The position numbers and the translations under genes were made by a program. Of a DNA stretch of 5,668 nt, positions 1-4,660 are shown one piece after another (positions within the stretch are counted from its first letter, which is position 1; the number at the start of each line of letters is the position of its first letter). The notes beneath the pieces are model-generated. The model saw only the letters and a program-made list of their open reading frames with translations, made no database searches and was not told the origin of the DNA. The stretch spans positions 1-5,668 of the forward strand of contig JACPSF010000209.1 of assembly GCA_016193385.1 (NCBI GenBank). The letters run 5' to 3'. The stretch comes from Deltaproteobacteria bacterium (lineage in GTDB: Bacteria; Desulfobacterota_B; Binatia; UBA9968).

Positions 1-213
1 ATCTTAGCGATCGGTGACGACCGGACCGATGAGGATACGTTCGCCGCTCTGCCTGAAAAGGCGTATTCGATCCGGGTCGGGATGGCTCCAACACAGGCGC
101 GGTTCCACCTCCGTGGCCCCGATGAGGTATTACTGCTCCTGGAGACATTGATAAAGAGAGATTACGTTGAGGGATTCTACCATCCAGGCTCAGGATGGCC
201 GGAGCACCACTAG
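1..213 (+). CDS. otsB: Trehalose-6-phosphate phosphatase, C-terminal end (partial)
   Basis: The reading frame is open from base 1 and ends at TAG 211-213, giving the last 70 residues of a longer protein. It opens with AIGDDRTDEDTF, the HAD-superfamily motif IV (GDDxTDE) that holds the Mg2+ in trehalose-phosphate phosphatases. It continues with ALPEKAYSIRVG and a Q-A-R-F...L-x-x-P-x-E-V-x-x-L-L stretch, as expected at the end of this family. The enzyme removes phosphate from trehalose 6-phosphate in the cytoplasm to make the compatible solute trehalose. The ALPxxAYSIRVG wording resembles the phosphatase half of fused synthase/phosphatase (OtsA-OtsB) proteins, so the full gene may be bifunctional; this cannot be decided here. 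The tail after the domain (YHPGSGWPEHH) is short and unremarkable. The next gene follows in the same direction. Confidence 0.88.
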   Translation: MLAIGDDRTDEDTFAALPEKAYSIRVGMAPTQARFHLRGPDEVLLLLETLIKRDYVEGFYHPGSGWPEHH

Positions 214-324
214 AGCGTCCAGTGGATGAGGAAATTACGGCGGGGCTCACGCGAGATAAGTTTCCCAAGGCCTAAGACACGGGAGTCAGCGGGTCTTGGG
301 ATGCCTCGTAAGGAAAGGGGGGGA

Positions 325-1317
325 GTGACAAATCTAAGACATTTCAGGGAGACGCGGATCAACAACAATAAGAGGCCTCTGAAACGCTTCTTGAAAGGTG
401 TGGCGCGAGTTCTGTTTCACGTTTTGCTAGTTGCTCTGAGCGCCGGGATCGCGTTTTCTCTACCCTATACGGTCAGCTTCATAGCCAGAAATTTTTGGCT
501 CTACTGGTCGCTCATAGAGAGGGGAAACATCTATCTCATGTCGGTAGAAATCGTCGCAGCCGTATTGCTCATGCTCTTGTTTAGTTACATCGGTAGAAAC
601 TGGAAAGACAGGAAATTTGCCAGGATGGCGGGCGGCTCTGGGATGGTCCATTTTTTCGCCACAAGAACATTCTGGACGCAGAGGAGAATCAAGAAATTGA
701 AGAAAAAACAGGGTGTTGCCAGGGAGGTGATGATCATCTCTTCAACGGGCTTTCGTACCTTTGCTGACACACGGGGAGATTTGCATAGTGTTTTACAGAA
801 CTGCCGCGATGCGAAGATAATGCTTCTTAATCCGTCCAGCGAAGGGGCGAGCATACGGGCGAAGAGCATTCTGGACCCTAATGTTACTCGAGAGAACTTT
901 AGCGAACAGATAAGAAAGAGCATCGATTTTCTGAAAGGGCTTAAGGCGGTTCAGAAAAACATCAAGCTCAAGCTCTATGGGGATACCCCTTTCTTAAAGC
1001 TGACTATTCTGGGCGACTATGTTTGGCTGAAGCACTACCACCCAGGCTTCGACGTCCACAGGATGCCAGAATACGTATTCAAGCACGACCAAAACCCCGG
1101 CAGCCTCTACAACCCCTTTTACCAATATTTCCTGACGCGATGGGAAAGCCCCGATATCCCCGAATATGACTTGGATACCGATGAGCTCATCTACAGGGAT
1201 GTGACTGGGAACGAGCTAAGGAGGGAAAGGTTTCATGCATCACAGTATGGGGTAACCTCGAATGCCACCAATGATTTGGCGAACCGAGTAAATTTTTCCC
1301 ACCCATTTACTTTTTGA
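325..1317 (+). CDS. Two-TM membrane protein with a C-terminal degenerate PLD-like domain
   Basis: The frame is open from ATG 226, but ATG 226 has no ribosome site. GTG 325 sits behind a purine-rich AAGGAAAGGGGGG tract (AAGGA at 310-314), so I prefer 325 (330 aa); ATG 301 is another option. From GTG 325 there is a basic N-terminus, a membrane helix at about residues 29-52 (VLFHVLLVALSAGIAF...), a second at about 69-90 (VEIVAAVLLMLLFSYIG), a basic linker rich in Lys/Arg, then a soluble domain at about 134-275. That domain starts VMIISSTGFRTF, contains IMLLNPSSEGASIRAK, and continues into IKLKLYGDTPFLKLTILGDYVWL. The pattern of strand, LLNP, then fKLtIlgD resembles catalytically degenerate phospholipase-D-like sensor or effector domains. 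No HxKxxxxD motif is visible, so phosphodiesterase activity is doubtful. The fold is inferred from pattern recognition. The gene is probably co-transcribed with the trehalose phosphatase gene upstream (12 or 111 bases away depending on start). Confidence 0.75.
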   Translation: MTNLRHFRETRINNNKRPLKRFLKGVARVLFHVLLVALSAGIAFSLPYTVSFIARNFWLYWSLIERGNIYLMSVEIVAAVLLMLLFSYIGRNWKDRKFARMAGGSGMVHFFATRTFWTQRRIKKLKKKQGVAREVMIISSTGFRTFADTRGDLHSVLQNCRDAKIMLLNPSSEGASIRAKSILDPNVTRENFSEQIRKSIDFLKGLKAVQKNIKLKLYGDTPFLKLTILGDYVWLKHYHPGFDVHRMPEYVFKHDQNPGSLYNPFYQYFLTRWESPDIPEYDLDTDELIYRDVTGNELRRERFHASQYGVTSNATNDLANRVNFSHPFTF

Positions 1318-1374
1318 CTTACCTCTAGCCAGCCGGTTTCTTATAGGTCGTTGATTTCATTACATTCTTTGACA

Positions 1375-1390
1375 TGGCACGGCTGTTGCT
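1375..1390 (+). promoter_or_regulatory. Sigma-54 (RpoN) -24/-12 promoter
   Basis: TGGCACGGCTGTTGCT matches the sigma-54 consensus TGGCACG-N4-TTGCW at every defined position. The GG at 1376-1377 and GC at 1388-1389 are separated by the canonical 10 bases. Transcription would start near 1401, giving a leader of about 47 bases before the ATG at 1448. Sigma-54 promoters require an AAA+ enhancer-binding activator, so the downstream small-gene cluster should be switched on by a specific signal; no activator gene is in the window. A perfect sigma-70 -35 hexamer, TTGACA (1369-1374), abuts the site, but the best -10 options around 1391-1398 are poor. Confidence 0.8.
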
Positions 1391-1403
1391 CAAATAGCTT
1401 TTT

Positions 1404-1421
1404 AGGCGCGTTTAAGCGTCT
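1404..1421 (+). other. Small hairpin in the 5' leader
   Basis: AGGCGC (1404-1409) can pair with GCGTCT (1416-1421) across a six-base GTTTAA loop, with one G-U wobble. It lies just after the predicted sigma-54 start (about 1401) and before the AAGGAGGT ribosome site at 1433-1440, so it would cap the 5' end of the message. It may stabilise the transcript. A six-pair stem can occur by chance, so the call is weak. Confidence 0.25.
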
Positions 1422-1447
1422 CAAACAAGGAGAAGGAGGTTGTCAGC

Positions 1448-1750
1448 ATGTCCGCCTTTAGAGTCTGGAAGCTCCGCTTTCTAAGCCTCATGGTCCTCTG
1501 GGGCGCCCTCTTCACCTGGAGCGGTGTGGCATCCGCTGGCTCAGCCAGTATCAATCTCTTTATCGGGAGCCCCCCACCAGTGGCGGTCTATCATTATCCG
1601 AGGGTTGTTTATCCTGAGCCGGTCATCGTCGAGCACTACTCTGTCTATGATTACCATCGCCGCGGCGGTCCGCCTCCTTGGGCCCCTGCTCATGGATACC
1701 GGAAGAAGCACGGACCATACGAGGTCTATCATTGGTACCGCATTTATTAA
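1448..1750 (+). CDS. Small secreted Tyr/His/Pro-rich protein
   Basis: This 100-residue protein has a textbook ribosome site, AAGGAGGT at 1433-1440, seven bases before the ATG. A Sec signal peptide (basic K9-R10, hydrophobic core, VASA) should be cleaved after A30, leaving about 70 residues. The mature part is dominated by Tyr, His, Pro and Val: SPPPVAVYHYP, VVYPEPVIVEHYSVYDYH, then GGPPPWAPAHGYRKKHGPY and a YHWYRIY end. There are no cysteines. The PPPWAPAHGY motif recalls short periplasmic proteins of unknown function in Geobacter-like bacteria (recollection, not a search). Clustered His and Tyr could bind metal, or the aromatic repeats could pack against the cell wall or outer membrane; both are inference. 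It is the first gene after the sigma-54 promoter and is 13 bases from the next gene. Confidence 0.85.
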   Translation: MSAFRVWKLRFLSLMVLWGALFTWSGVASAGSASINLFIGSPPPVAVYHYPRVVYPEPVIVEHYSVYDYHRRGGPPPWAPAHGYRKKHGPYEVYHWYRIY

Positions 1751-1763
1751 GGAGGGAAAGAAC

Positions 1764-2066
1764 ATGCGCCGTACTTTCTACTATATCGCCATCATGACCG
1801 CGGCCCTACTGCTCAGGGAGACTGGCCAACCTGCTAATGCCCAACCTGGGGGAAGTGGCGGCTCGAGCGCCGGGGGCGTGGCAGCTTCCCATATGAGCGA
1901 AAAGGGCTCGGAGAATACCAATGCCCAGTGGTCTGCCGATCCTGAGCGCGGCTGGCGGCGGGCCGAGGAGCGCCAGGAGCTTCACAAGAAAGGCAAGTTG
2001 CAGCGTTCCAAAAAGCAGGCCGAGGATTCTAAAGCAAAGAGCACGCGCGGTCCCTGGAATTATTAA
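1764..2066 (+). CDS. Small secreted Gly-rich, then charged protein
   Basis: I place the start at ATG 1764 (100 aa), because AAGGAGG at 1749-1755 lies eight bases upstream and a signal peptide follows directly. An in-frame ATG at 1524 lies inside the previous gene and has no support. The signal peptide (MRRT..., AIMTAALLL) probably ends at PANA, A26. The mature protein begins with a Gly/Ser linker (about residues 28-42). It then carries a polar segment, SEKGSENTNAQWSADPERG, and a strongly charged tail rich in Glu, Lys and Arg (about 64-97) that is probably helical or disordered. No enzyme motif is visible. The ribosome site overlaps the stop codon of the preceding gene (1748-1750), so the two are probably translationally coupled. 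Function unknown. Confidence 0.8.
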   Translation: MRRTFYYIAIMTAALLLRETGQPANAQPGGSGGSSAGGVAASHMSEKGSENTNAQWSADPERGWRRAEERQELHKKGKLQRSKKQAEDSKAKSTRGPWNY

Positions 2067-2068
2067 GG

Positions 2069-2245
2069 ATGAAAACCACCCAAAGAAAAAACCTCATCCA
2101 AACCACGTTGGGTGAACTGGTCGCGGCACTAACCGAAGAGGCCTTTCTGGTTGCCGAGGATGAGGCAGAGGCCAACAAGCTGGTTGCTAATATGTTAAAC
2201 GATCTTTTTGCCAGAGCAGAGGCGGTCCCTAACACCTGGCATTGA
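2069..2245 (+). CDS. 58-residue acidic helical protein
   Basis: ATG 2069 lies two bases after the preceding stop codon, and the frame runs to TGA 2243-2245. There is no well-spaced ribosome site (TAAGG directly touches the ATG), so translation probably depends on coupling to the upstream gene. The protein begins MKTTQRKNLIQTTLGELVAA and continues with LTEEAFLVAEDEAEANKLVANMLNDLFARAE. Regular placement of Leu, Val and Ala with acidic residues suggests one or two amphipathic helices. There is no signal peptide or membrane segment, so it should be cytosolic, unlike its neighbours. It resembles short conserved proteins with an L-G-[ED]-L-V-A-A-L motif that I associate with deltaproteobacterial small-gene clusters (recollection only). 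A regulatory or chaperone role for the neighbouring secreted proteins is possible but unsupported. Confidence 0.65.
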   Translation: MKTTQRKNLIQTTLGELVAALTEEAFLVAEDEAEANKLVANMLNDLFARAEAVPNTWH

Positions 2246-2289
2246 ACGGGGTCCCGATTTTGCACATTGCCACTTACGGAGGGGAAAAA

Positions 2290-2637
2290 ATGAAAACAAA
2301 ACTCATCAAGGGTTTGACAGGAATCACAGTTGCGGCGCTCATCGGCACGGGTTGTGCCGGCGGGCCCCTTAGCACGAGGGAGACAAGTGCCCTTGTGGGC
2401 ACCGGCATCGGTGCCGCCGCTGGCGGAATCGTCGGTAGTGCGGTTGGCCATCCGGCCGCTGGGGCGCTTATCGGCGGCGGTCTCGGCCTTGGGACTGGCG
2501 CCCTTGTTGGTGACCAACTTCAAGGGCAGCAGCACGAAAACCAGCGGCAAGACTATCAACTCCGCAGGAACCAGGCCGAGCTTGACCGCCAGCGCCACGA
2601 GATGGAGCGGCTGAGACGTCAACAGGGTGAGTATTAG
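2290..2637 (+). CDS. Glycine-zipper lipoprotein with C-terminal coiled coil
   Basis: The start at ATG 2290 (115 aa) follows GGAGGGG at 2278-2284. The in-frame ATG at 2242 overlaps the end of the preceding small gene and lacks a ribosome site. Residues 1-22 form a lipoprotein signal ending ALIGTGC, so Cys22 would be lipidated; the -3 position is Gly rather than Leu, a slightly atypical lipobox. Residues about 36-75 are a glycine zipper (GTGIGAAAGGIVGSAVGH, then AAGALIGGGLGLGTGALVG), typical of small-residue membrane-packing helices in SlyB/YMGG-type outer-membrane proteins. Residues about 78-113 are Gln/Arg/Glu-rich (QGQQHENQRQDYQ, ELDRQRHEMERLRRQQ) and probably form a coiled coil. Known family members act in envelope integrity, but no specific role can be assigned. 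Confidence 0.85.
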   Translation: MKTKLIKGLTGITVAALIGTGCAGGPLSTRETSALVGTGIGAAAGGIVGSAVGHPAAGALIGGGLGLGTGALVGDQLQGQQHENQRQDYQLRRNQAELDRQRHEMERLRRQQGEY

Positions 2638-2638
2638 T

Positions 2639-2668
2639 ATCATCAGCCCGATGGTCTTTATCCTTTTT
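2639..2668 (+). terminator. Weak intrinsic terminator or attenuator
   Basis: ATCATC (2639-2644) can pair with GATGGT (2650-2655) around a five-base loop, followed by CTTTATCCTTTTT. The shape is that of an intrinsic terminator, but the stem is short, A/U-rich and includes a G-U pair. It would at most reduce read-through from the glycine-zipper gene into the next gene. Confidence 0.22.
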
Positions 2669-2689
2669 AGCAGGTAAGGAGGAAACATC

Positions 2690-2992
2690 ATGAAAGCAAA
2701 AGTTGGCTGGGCCGTTTTCGGAATCATCGTCCTCTTCTTTCTCTTTTTGTTCTCCGGCGGTCTCTACACTATTACCTCGCCCAATGGTCCCGTGGATGCG
2801 GCTTACAAGATGAACCGGCTGACGGGGAAAGTTTGGCTCATTAAGACCTATACCAAGCAGGTGGGACCGATTCGCGTGCTTGCGGCGCGGCAGGCGGAGG
2901 TCGAGAAGACCCAGTCGATCGCTGAGTCAGATTTACCAGCTATAGTTCCGCAGGAGCCTCTGCCGACCTCTGGCAATGCTCGACGGAGATAG
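2690..2992 (+). CDS. Small single-span membrane protein
   Basis: TAAGGAGG at 2675-2682 is ideally spaced seven bases before the ATG, giving 100 residues. One hydrophobic helix occupies about residues 6-28 (WAVFGIIVLFFLFLFSGG); with Lys at 2 and 4, the C-terminal part should face the periplasm. No signal-peptidase site is clear, so it is probably an anchored protein. The exposed part starts YTITSPNGPVDAAYKMNRLTG and reads on as KVWLIKTYTKQVGPI. The YKMNRLTGKVWLI stretch resembles a short motif seen in assorted small hypothetical membrane proteins (recollection). The end is Glu/Pro-rich, then basic (NARRR). No catalytic residues can be identified. It belongs to the same-strand small-gene run, with 52 bases upstream and 51 downstream. 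Confidence 0.82.
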   Translation: MKAKVGWAVFGIIVLFFLFLFSGGLYTITSPNGPVDAAYKMNRLTGKVWLIKTYTKQVGPIRVLAARQAEVEKTQSIAESDLPAIVPQEPLPTSGNARRR

Positions 2993-3043
2993 GGCCAGGT
3001 AGGGCGCCGCTCGTTCAGAAAACTATCGTGTTAGGAGGCGGTT

Positions 3044-3340
3044 ATGCTTAAAAGCCTTAGCGTCATCGTTACGTTCTTTTTCTTGTCCTTAGGCGTTGCC
3101 GCAGGGTGCGCCACGCAGAGCGTGAAAAACGTCAAGACGGAGACAGTTCAGCATGCCGCGGCAAGGGATCAGGATACACCGGAGCCCGTGGTGGCGGAGA
3201 AGCAGACCACGGAGACCACAGAGACCACGAAGACAGAGGGCGAGTCATTCGGCCTCTTGAGCGGGGCTGTGCATGTAGCCGGGCAGGTCCTGGCCCTGCC
3301 CTTTCGCCTGGCTGGTGGTCTGATTGGTTTCATCTTCTAG
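3044..3340 (+). CDS. Small lipoprotein with Thr/Glu linker and amphipathic C-terminus
   Basis: AGGAGG at 3033-3038 precedes ATG 3044, giving 98 residues. The signal peptide ends LGVAAGC, so Cys22 is the probable lipidation site (AAGC lipobox). The mature protein has a polar linker with a short tandem repeat, TTETTETTKTEG (about residues 56-66), likely disordered. It ends in a hydrophobic segment rich in Gly and Ala, from SFGLLSGAVHVAG to ALPFRLAGGLIGFIF. That end has few charges (one Arg) and looks like a membrane-inserting or amphipathic helix. A lipid anchor at one end and a membrane-active helix at the other could link two membranes or lie along one; this is inference. No known enzyme domain is present. 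Gaps are 51 bases upstream and 58 to the next candidate gene. Confidence 0.82.
   Translation: MLKSLSVIVTFFFLSLGVAAGCATQSVKNVKTETVQHAAARDQDTPEPVVAEKQTTETTETTKTEGESFGLLSGAVHVAGQVLALPFRLAGGLIGFIF
3206..3232 (+). repeat. Three 9-bp in-frame tandem repeats
   Basis: ACCACGGAG, ACCACAGAG and ACCACGAAG follow one another, coding Thr-Thr-Glu twice and then Thr-Thr-Lys inside the lipoprotein linker. Gain or loss of a unit would preserve the frame, so the linker length could vary between strains. Confidence 0.7.
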
Positions 3341-3398
3341 ATACCCGAAGCATTCCATTTTAGAGAATCAATCCTATCGAAGAGAGGCTCAAAATGAA

Positions 3399-3491
3399 AT
3401 GATACAGGCTGCCTATATCCTTATCGTGTTTCTCCTGGCCATAGCCATGGCCAGCTGTTCGACTCCGCGGCAGATCTTGGCTTTGACATAA
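3399..3491 (+). CDS. Putative 30-residue micro-lipoprotein
   Basis: ATG 3399 opens a 30-codon frame ending at TAA 3489-3491. The product begins MIQAAYILIVFLLAIAMASC and ends STPRQILALT. It is a lipoprotein signal peptide with an AMASC lipobox and only 11 residues after cleavage, comparable in shape to entericidin-type micro-lipoproteins, though without evident sequence similarity. A GAGAGG tract at 3382-3387 lies 11 bases upstream, a little far. A two-codon ATG-AAA-TGA frame at 3394-3402 overlaps the start as ATGA, which might couple initiation or be chance. The frame continues the run of small envelope genes. Against it: the very short length, the poor ribosome spacing, and the lack of a positive N-terminus beyond the start (no Lys/Arg before the hydrophobic core). 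It could also be the remnant of a longer gene. Confidence 0.42.
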   Translation: MIQAAYILIVFLLAIAMASCSTPRQILALT

Positions 3492-3511
3492 CCCGCGCAA
3501 GCAAGTACTCT
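3483..3511 (+). promoter_or_regulatory. Candidate sigma-70 promoter for the substrate-binding protein gene
   Basis: TTGACA (3483-3488), a perfect -35, is followed after exactly 17 bases by TACTCT (3506-3511), which keeps the T, A and final T that matter most in the -10. Transcription would begin near 3518, leaving a leader of about 78 bases that contains the hairpin at 3531-3571. The -35 overlaps the last codons of the putative micro-lipoprotein gene. Confidence 0.38.
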
Positions 3512-3530
3512 CAGCGTTTCGATATCTCAT

Positions 3531-3571
3531 GCAGACCGTTGAAAAAGGTCCATCTGCCGTGAGCCGGTCTG
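3531..3571 (+). repeat. Inverted-repeat leader element, possible dispersed-repeat fragment
   Basis: CAGACCG (3532-3538) and CGGTCTG (3565-3571) are exact inverted repeats. A competing inner pairing joins GCAGA (3531-3535) with TCTGC (3553-3557), so the two structures exclude each other. The centre, GTTGAAAAAGGTCCATCTGC (3538-3557), resembles one end of a dispersed intergenic repeat I recall from deltaproteobacterial and NC10 genomes (CTGTTGAAAAA-GTCCATCTGC type). The matching inverted second end is not seen here, so at most it is a fragment. It sits in the leader of the substrate-binding protein gene. Confidence 0.35.
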
Positions 3572-3595
3572 ACAGTTTTCAGGATGGAGCCAGTC

Positions 3596-4603
3596 ATGAA
3601 AAGAAATAAGAACTTCCTCTTGTCCCTTTGCCTCGCCGTCGCGCTTATCTCTGTTTCTCCCACCGAAGGAGCCGAGCCTTCTCAGCCGCGCAAAATCCGC
3701 GCTGCCTTCACCTCGCTGTCAGGATCACAGGCACCCCCGTGGATTGCCCGTGAGGCCGGTATCTTCAGGAAATACGGATTAGAGGTGGAGGTCATCGCCA
3801 TGCCCAGCGGCGTGGAAGGAATGAATGCCCTCATTGCGGGGGAAGTTCTCTTTTTGCAGATCGCCGGCGGCACTACTGTAAGCGCCGCTGTCGGCGGCGC
3901 AGACGTGACCATTATCGCCACCACCTTAGGTACCTTGGTGCAAAGCCTGGTTGCTCGTCCGGAGATCGAAAAGGCAGAGCAGCTGCGCGGCAAGTCCGTG
4001 GGGATCAGCCGTTTCGGCACCTCCATCGACACAGGGGCCCGACTGGCACTCAGGCATTTCGGTCTAATACCGGAGAAGGACGTAGCCATTGTCCAAATCG
4101 GTGCTATGGAATCCATCGTTCCTGCGATGCAGGGAAATCGCGTCCAGGCCGGCATCCTCTCTTATCCGGCCATAACGCGGGCCAAAAAATTGGGTCACAG
4201 GGTCTTACTGGACATCGCTTCTCTCGGCATTCCCTATGCGTCCACGGGCGTAACCACCCGGGCTAAGCTTATCCGAGAGGATCCGGATTTGGTCCGAAGG
4301 TACACGGCCGCTCAGGTGGAGGCTATCGCGCGCATGAAAAAGGACAGGAATTTCACGATGGCTGTCATGGGCAAATATCTGCGCGCCAGCGATCCCGAAC
4401 TCCTGTCAGAGACCTATGACATCTATGCGCAGAAGTACCTGATGGGGGTTCCGCTGCCGACCGTGGAGGCGGTCCGACCAGTGCTCGAAGAGCTCGCGCC
4501 GAGAAACCCAAAAGCAAAAGACCAGGACCCCAGAAAGTTTTTTGACGACAGCTTTGTGCGTGAATTACAGGCAAGCGGTTTCATCGACAGCCTGTATCGT
4601 TAG
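3596..4603 (+). CDS. NitT/TauT-type ABC transporter substrate-binding protein (NMT1/THI5-like)
   Basis: I start at ATG 3596 (335 aa), because GGAG at 3586-3589 is well placed and the signal peptide follows at once (MKRNKNFLL, then LAVALISVSPTEGA, cleaved near A26). ATG 3584 is in frame but less likely. The mature protein reads like a periplasmic type-2 binding protein of the SsuA/TauA/THI5 group. It has KIRAAFTSLSGSQAPPWIARE at about 33-53, then AGIFRKYGLEVEV (54-66), MNALIAGEVLF (76-86), the LRGKSVGISRFGTSID hinge (130-145) and the domain-2 helix MQGNRVQAGILSYP (178-191). Family members capture sulfonates, pyrimidine precursors, nitrate or aromatic acids for an ABC importer. The ligand cannot be read from sequence. 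No permease or ATPase gene is adjacent; downstream is a convergent gene, so it is an orphan here. The length is normal and the frame intact. Confidence 0.9.
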   Translation: MKRNKNFLLSLCLAVALISVSPTEGAEPSQPRKIRAAFTSLSGSQAPPWIAREAGIFRKYGLEVEVIAMPSGVEGMNALIAGEVLFLQIAGGTTVSAAVGGADVTIIATTLGTLVQSLVARPEIEKAEQLRGKSVGISRFGTSIDTGARLALRHFGLIPEKDVAIVQIGAMESIVPAMQGNRVQAGILSYPAITRAKKLGHRVLLDIASLGIPYASTGVTTRAKLIREDPDLVRRYTAAQVEAIARMKKDRNFTMAVMGKYLRASDPELLSETYDIYAQKYLMGVPLPTVEAVRPVLEELAPRNPKAKDQDPRKFFDDSFVRELQASGFIDSLYR

Positions 4604-4660
4604 AGCCCGCTTTGCCGGCCGCACTACCTTTTCTACGAGAGGTCGGTCTAATGTCAATGG

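Noticed and set aside
1524..1763. Upstream in-frame extension of the Gly-rich secreted protein gene
   Set aside because: It lies wholly within the preceding gene in another frame. Starting at 1764 gives an ideal ribosome site and a signal peptide.
2651..2677. Eight-codon frame (MVFILFSR) before the small membrane protein gene, as a leader peptide
   Set aside because: It has no ribosome site and no regulatory codon run, and its U-rich bases are better explained by the weak terminator-like element.
2029..2727. Long minus-strand open frame of 232 codons opposite the small-gene cluster
   Set aside because: It overlaps four plus-strand genes with good ribosome sites and signal peptides. Its product is low-complexity with no domain, so it is a shadow of G+C-rich coding sequence.
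3682..4155. Minus-strand open frame opposite the substrate-binding protein gene
   Set aside because: The plus-strand protein is a clear family match along its whole length, and the reverse frame shows no motif.
4627..4644. ACCTTTT...GAGAGGT stem between the two convergent genes as a terminator
   Set aside because: It needs two G-U pairs and has no T tract on either side, so it does not look like an intrinsic terminator.
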